13,932 bases of DNA from GCA-2746795 sp964643965 (GTDB lineage: Bacteria > Chloroflexota > Anaerolineae > Promineifilales > Promineifilaceae), in contig CAZXVH010000127.1 in NCBI GenBank assembly GCA_964643965.1, positions 1 to 13,932 on the forward strand, read 5' to 3'. Below the pieces are notes generated by a model. The model did no database searches, had not been told where the DNA came from, and saw only the letters and a list, made by a program, of their open reading frames with translations. Of the stretch, positions 11,381 through 13,932 are shown piece by piece. The translations under genes and the position numbers were made by a program. The first letter of the stretch is position 1. Every line of letters begins with the position of its first letter.

Positions 11381-13900
11381 ATGAAAAAGAAATTACGTGG
11401 CGTCAAACGAACCGATATCCAGTTGGACTATGATCTCTACCGGGTAAACGTGCCGATGCGCGGCCTGGCCGATTCCTATTTGAGTGTGGTCGATCTGCAC
11501 TCGGAAGGGATTGACAAGACGATCTTGTTTGTGCATGGCTATGCGGGGGTGCTGGAGTCGTGGGAGCATCAGATCAACCATTTTGCCCGCAGCTACCGCG
11601 TGGTCGCCCCGGATTTACGCGGACATGGGCAGAGCGACGCGCCCTACACCGATTACACCATGCCCGAGATGGTGTCTGATTTACAGGCCATCGTCGAAGA
11701 TTTGGAGTTCCCTGAGAAGTTTATTTTGGTGGCGCATTCCTTTGGCGGTTCGATTGCCGTGGAATATGCCAATGCCTATCCAGAACGGCTGGAAAAACTG
11801 GTATTGATCGCCACCGCTGGCGAGTATCCGCTGCCTAAAGCGGCGGTCTGGGCGACGCGCATTCCCGGCAGTATCGCCCGGCCGTTTTGGAAGTACCGCA
11901 CCCGTTATGACGCCGAGTTTCATGTCATGAAACGGATGGCGGCCAACAATGTGCTCAAGTGGCGGGGCTGGTCGCTGATGCGTAATATTTCTGTGCCGAC
12001 CCTGGTGGTCACAGGCGAACGCGACACTTATTTCCCGCGTGAGGTGTTTGAGGATGTGGGCAAGATGATCCCCAATGCCGAGATTTATGACGTCGGCTCG
12101 GCCAAACACAAGGTGCAGTTGGAACGGCACACGGCCGTTACCCGAGCCATTGAGCGCTTTATTGATGATGAGGACAGGGGTTCCTGGCGTGGCGATTCTA
12201 AACAAGACGATCTCCTGGCAGAGCGCATCTGGCTGCACAGTTACAGTCCTGACACGCCACCGACGCTGCCTATTCCCAAACGGCCGTTAACCGTCTTCCT
12301 GGATAGCGCCGCTAAATGGCTGCCCAAAAACAACGCCGTCATCTTCTATAATTTCCGCCTCACTTACCAGCAGCTAAACGAACAGGTCAACCGCTTCGCC
12401 CATGTGCTGCATGGTAAAGGGGTGCAGCCTGGAGATCGGGTGATGATCGTGCTGCCCAATATGCCCCAAATCATCATCGCCTTTTACGCCACGCTGAAGG
12501 TGGGTGGCGTGGTCGTCATGCCTAATCCCGACGCCGATGCTGAACTGATTACCAGACAAGCCGTGCAAACCATGCCCAAAGTGATGGTCACGCTCAAAAG
12601 TTTTGGCCGCCTGGCGCAAGCGATCAAAGAGCGATCTTCTGTTGAGCAATTCATTTTTGCCGATATTCAACCAGTCGTCAGCAATAAAGTGTACAAAGCG
12701 CTCATTGCCCGTTGGCAGTTGCCCGAAAATCAGCCAGAAGACAATGCCATCGTGCGGGCGATTGGGGAGCGGATGGGGGTGCTCATGGCTGATGCGCCGG
12801 TCGATGCGCCACCTGTTGTGGATATAGGCGGCGACGATTTGGCGGCCATCTTGTTTACCAGCGGCACCAGTGATACGCCCAAAGGGGTGTGCCTGACGCA
12901 CAGCAACCTGGTTGCCAATACCTTGCAGATTCGCCACTGGATTCCTGATTTGGCCTACGGCAAAGAGGTTTGTCTGACGGTGCTGCCCATCATCCACAGC
13001 TACGGTCTGATCAACGCCATGAGTTTGCCCATTGCTTTGGGCGGCACGGTGGTGTTGTCGCCGGTGTTTGATGTGGAAGAGGTGCTGACGTTTATCCGGG
13101 ATTATCGCGTGACTGTTTTCCCCGGTGTGCCGTCTATGTACACCGCCATCAACCATTTCCCTGGGGCGCGGGATTATGGTTTGAGTTCCATTAAAGCGTG
13201 TGTCAGCGGCGCCGCCCCGCTGCCCGTTGAAGTGCAGGAAGAGTTTGAGAAGTTGACACGCGGCCGTCTCGTTGAAGGATATGGTCTGACGGAGGCGTCG
13301 CCTGTGACCCATGCCAATCCGTTGTATGGTGTGCGTAAACCTGGGTCGATAGGCATCCCCATGCCCAATACTGAAGCTAAAATCGTCGATTTGGTAACGG
13401 GCGGACCGGTGGCGCAAGGCGACATCGGCGAAATGGTGGTGCGCGGTCCACAGGTGATGCAAGGGTATTGGCAAAATCAGGAAGCCACCGACGAAGTGCT
13501 GAAAGATGGCTGGCTCAATACCGGCGATGTGGCCGTCATGGACAGAGACGGCTATTTTAAAATTATCAGCCGCAAACGAGATACTATCATGTTTGGCGAT
13601 TACAGTGTCTTCCCGCGCGATGTGGAAGAGGTGTTGTATGAAAACAACAAGGTGATGGAAGTGGCGGTGGTGGGCGTGGGCAAGGTGGCTGGCGAGCAAA
13701 AAATCAAGGCGTTTGTGGTGCCGCGTCCGGGCAGTGACTTAACAGAAGATGAATTGATGCAAATGTGCCATAGACGGTTAGATCCGTATGCGGTACCCTG
13801 GGAAATCGAATTTCGCGAATCGCTGCCAAAATCTTTTATTGGCAAAGTATTGCGCCGCGTATTGGTACAGGAAGTGGAAGGTGATGATGGCACAGGTTGA
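11381..13900 (+). CDS. Alpha/beta hydrolase fused to an acyl-AMP ligase (long-chain acyl-CoA synthetase type)
   Basis: 839 aa from ATG 11381; GTG 11294 in frame would add 29 low-complexity residues that overlap the leader. Numbering from 11381, an alpha/beta hydrolase domain (about 45-262) has FVHGYAG, nucleophile Ser120 in AHSFGGS, Asp215 in GERDTYFP and His243 or His250 as the third triad residue. An adenylate-forming domain (about 310-830) follows: FTSGTSDTPKG (P-loop, 492-502), YGLTEAS (634-640), Asp716 in LNTGDVAV, and the terminal catalytic Lys822 in SFIGKVLRR. The ligase should activate a carboxylic acid, probably a fatty acid, with ATP; the hydrolase may supply or release the acid or act on its product. 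The pairing resembles natural OleB-OleC fusions, but the motif FGDYSVFPRDVEEV differs from usual acyl-CoA synthetases. The end overlaps the next gene, suggesting coupling. Confidence 0.9.
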   Translation: MKKKLRGVKRTDIQLDYDLYRVNVPMRGLADSYLSVVDLHSEGIDKTILFVHGYAGVLESWEHQINHFARSYRVVAPDLRGHGQSDAPYTDYTMPEMVSDLQAIVEDLEFPEKFILVAHSFGGSIAVEYANAYPERLEKLVLIATAGEYPLPKAAVWATRIPGSIARPFWKYRTRYDAEFHVMKRMAANNVLKWRGWSLMRNISVPTLVVTGERDTYFPREVFEDVGKMIPNAEIYDVGSAKHKVQLERHTAVTRAIERFIDDEDRGSWRGDSKQDDLLAERIWLHSYSPDTPPTLPIPKRPLTVFLDSAAKWLPKNNAVIFYNFRLTYQQLNEQVNRFAHVLHGKGVQPGDRVMIVLPNMPQIIIAFYATLKVGGVVVMPNPDADAELITRQAVQTMPKVMVTLKSFGRLAQAIKERSSVEQFIFADIQPVVSNKVYKALIARWQLPENQPEDNAIVRAIGERMGVLMADAPVDAPPVVDIGGDDLAAILFTSGTSDTPKGVCLTHSNLVANTLQIRHWIPDLAYGKEVCLTVLPIIHSYGLINAMSLPIALGGTVVLSPVFDVEEVLTFIRDYRVTVFPGVPSMYTAINHFPGARDYGLSSIKACVSGAAPLPVEVQEEFEKLTRGRLVEGYGLTEASPVTHANPLYGVRKPGSIGIPMPNTEAKIVDLVTGGPVAQGDIGEMVVRGPQVMQGYWQNQEATDEVLKDGWLNTGDVAVMDRDGYFKIISRKRDTIMFGDYSVFPRDVEEVLYENNKVMEVAVVGVGKVAGEQKIKAFVVPRPGSDLTEDELMQMCHRRLDPYAVPWEIEFRESLPKSFIGKVLRRVLVQEVEGDDGTG

Positions 13901-13932
13901 ACAAATTGAACAGCTTGATTTTGGGGAACTGC
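13884..13932 (+). CDS. Start of a further gene, cut by the window end
   Basis: ATG 13884 (or the adjacent in-frame ATG 13887) lies inside the end of the ligase gene, with GGAAGG upstream giving a usable ribosome binding site for 13887. The first 16 residues are MMAQVEQIEQLDFGEL, without a recognisable motif. The overlap implies translational coupling with the ligase, so the two probably act in one pathway. The product cannot be named from this fragment. Confidence 0.65.
   Translation, partial: MMAQVEQIEQLDFGEL

Noticed and set aside
12374..13699. A 441-codon minus-strand open frame, rich in His, Arg and Gln
   Set aside because: It is antisense to the ligase domain, which has intact motifs throughout. 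Long open antisense frames are expected from the codon usage, and no ribosome binding site or family motif supports this one.

Overview
The window looks like a chromosomal segment of a free-living bacterium with a respiratory, cytochrome-rich metabolism. The best guess is a filamentous Chloroflexota (Anaerolineae-like) genome. That guess rests on the style of the intergenic repeats (heptanucleotide tandem repeats and a highly iterated palindrome) and on the mix of genes; there is no marker here that proves the taxon.

Layout. Positions 9-79 hold a tRNA-Gly(CCC) on the minus strand. A plus-strand OmpR-type winged-helix protein with a degenerate receiver domain (299-976) faces rpsT (S20, 1090-1365, minus) across a shared bidirectional terminator. 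Next come a 58-aa predicted coiled-coil protein (1572-1748, minus), an XRE-type HTH protein (1890-2414, minus) and a VOC/glyoxalase-fold protein (2513-2917, plus).

The core is a six-gene minus-strand cluster, read from 10292 down to 2985: an ArsR-type repressor, an octaheme cytochrome of the tetrathionate-reductase (OTR) family, a 918-aa heptaheme protein fused to a cytochrome b561-type membrane domain, two half-size YeeE/YedE (DUF395) sulfur-transport proteins, the second fused to a rhodanese-like domain that lacks its catalytic cysteine and ends in Gly-Gly-Cys-Gly, and a small two-helix membrane protein with a strong terminator at its stop codon. The inferred logic: the b561 domain exchanges electrons with quinol, 15 c-type hemes carry them to or from a sulfur (or nitrogen) oxyanion at OTR, the split YeeE pair moves thiosulfate or another reduced sulfur species, and the ArsR protein represses the cluster through a palindrome just downstream of its -10 box.

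To the right, on the plus strand, lie a 46-aa cysteine-rich single-helix membrane protein (10502-10642), a possible 28-aa ORF, a four-helix holin-IV-like membrane protein (10867-11229) with its own terminator, and a large alpha/beta hydrolase plus acyl-adenylate ligase fusion (11381-13900) whose end overlaps the start of a further gene that runs off the window.

Two repeat systems overlay the genes. The perfect decamer AACGGCCGTT occurs 13 times in 13.9 kb, in coding and non-coding DNA on either side of every boundary, which recalls the HIP1 palindrome of cyanobacteria. In addition, three of the gaps inside the sulfur cluster carry 7-bp or 8-bp tandem repeats, two of them as tandem arrays in inverted orientation, and the gap after arsR carries a 22-bp-stem inverted repeat.
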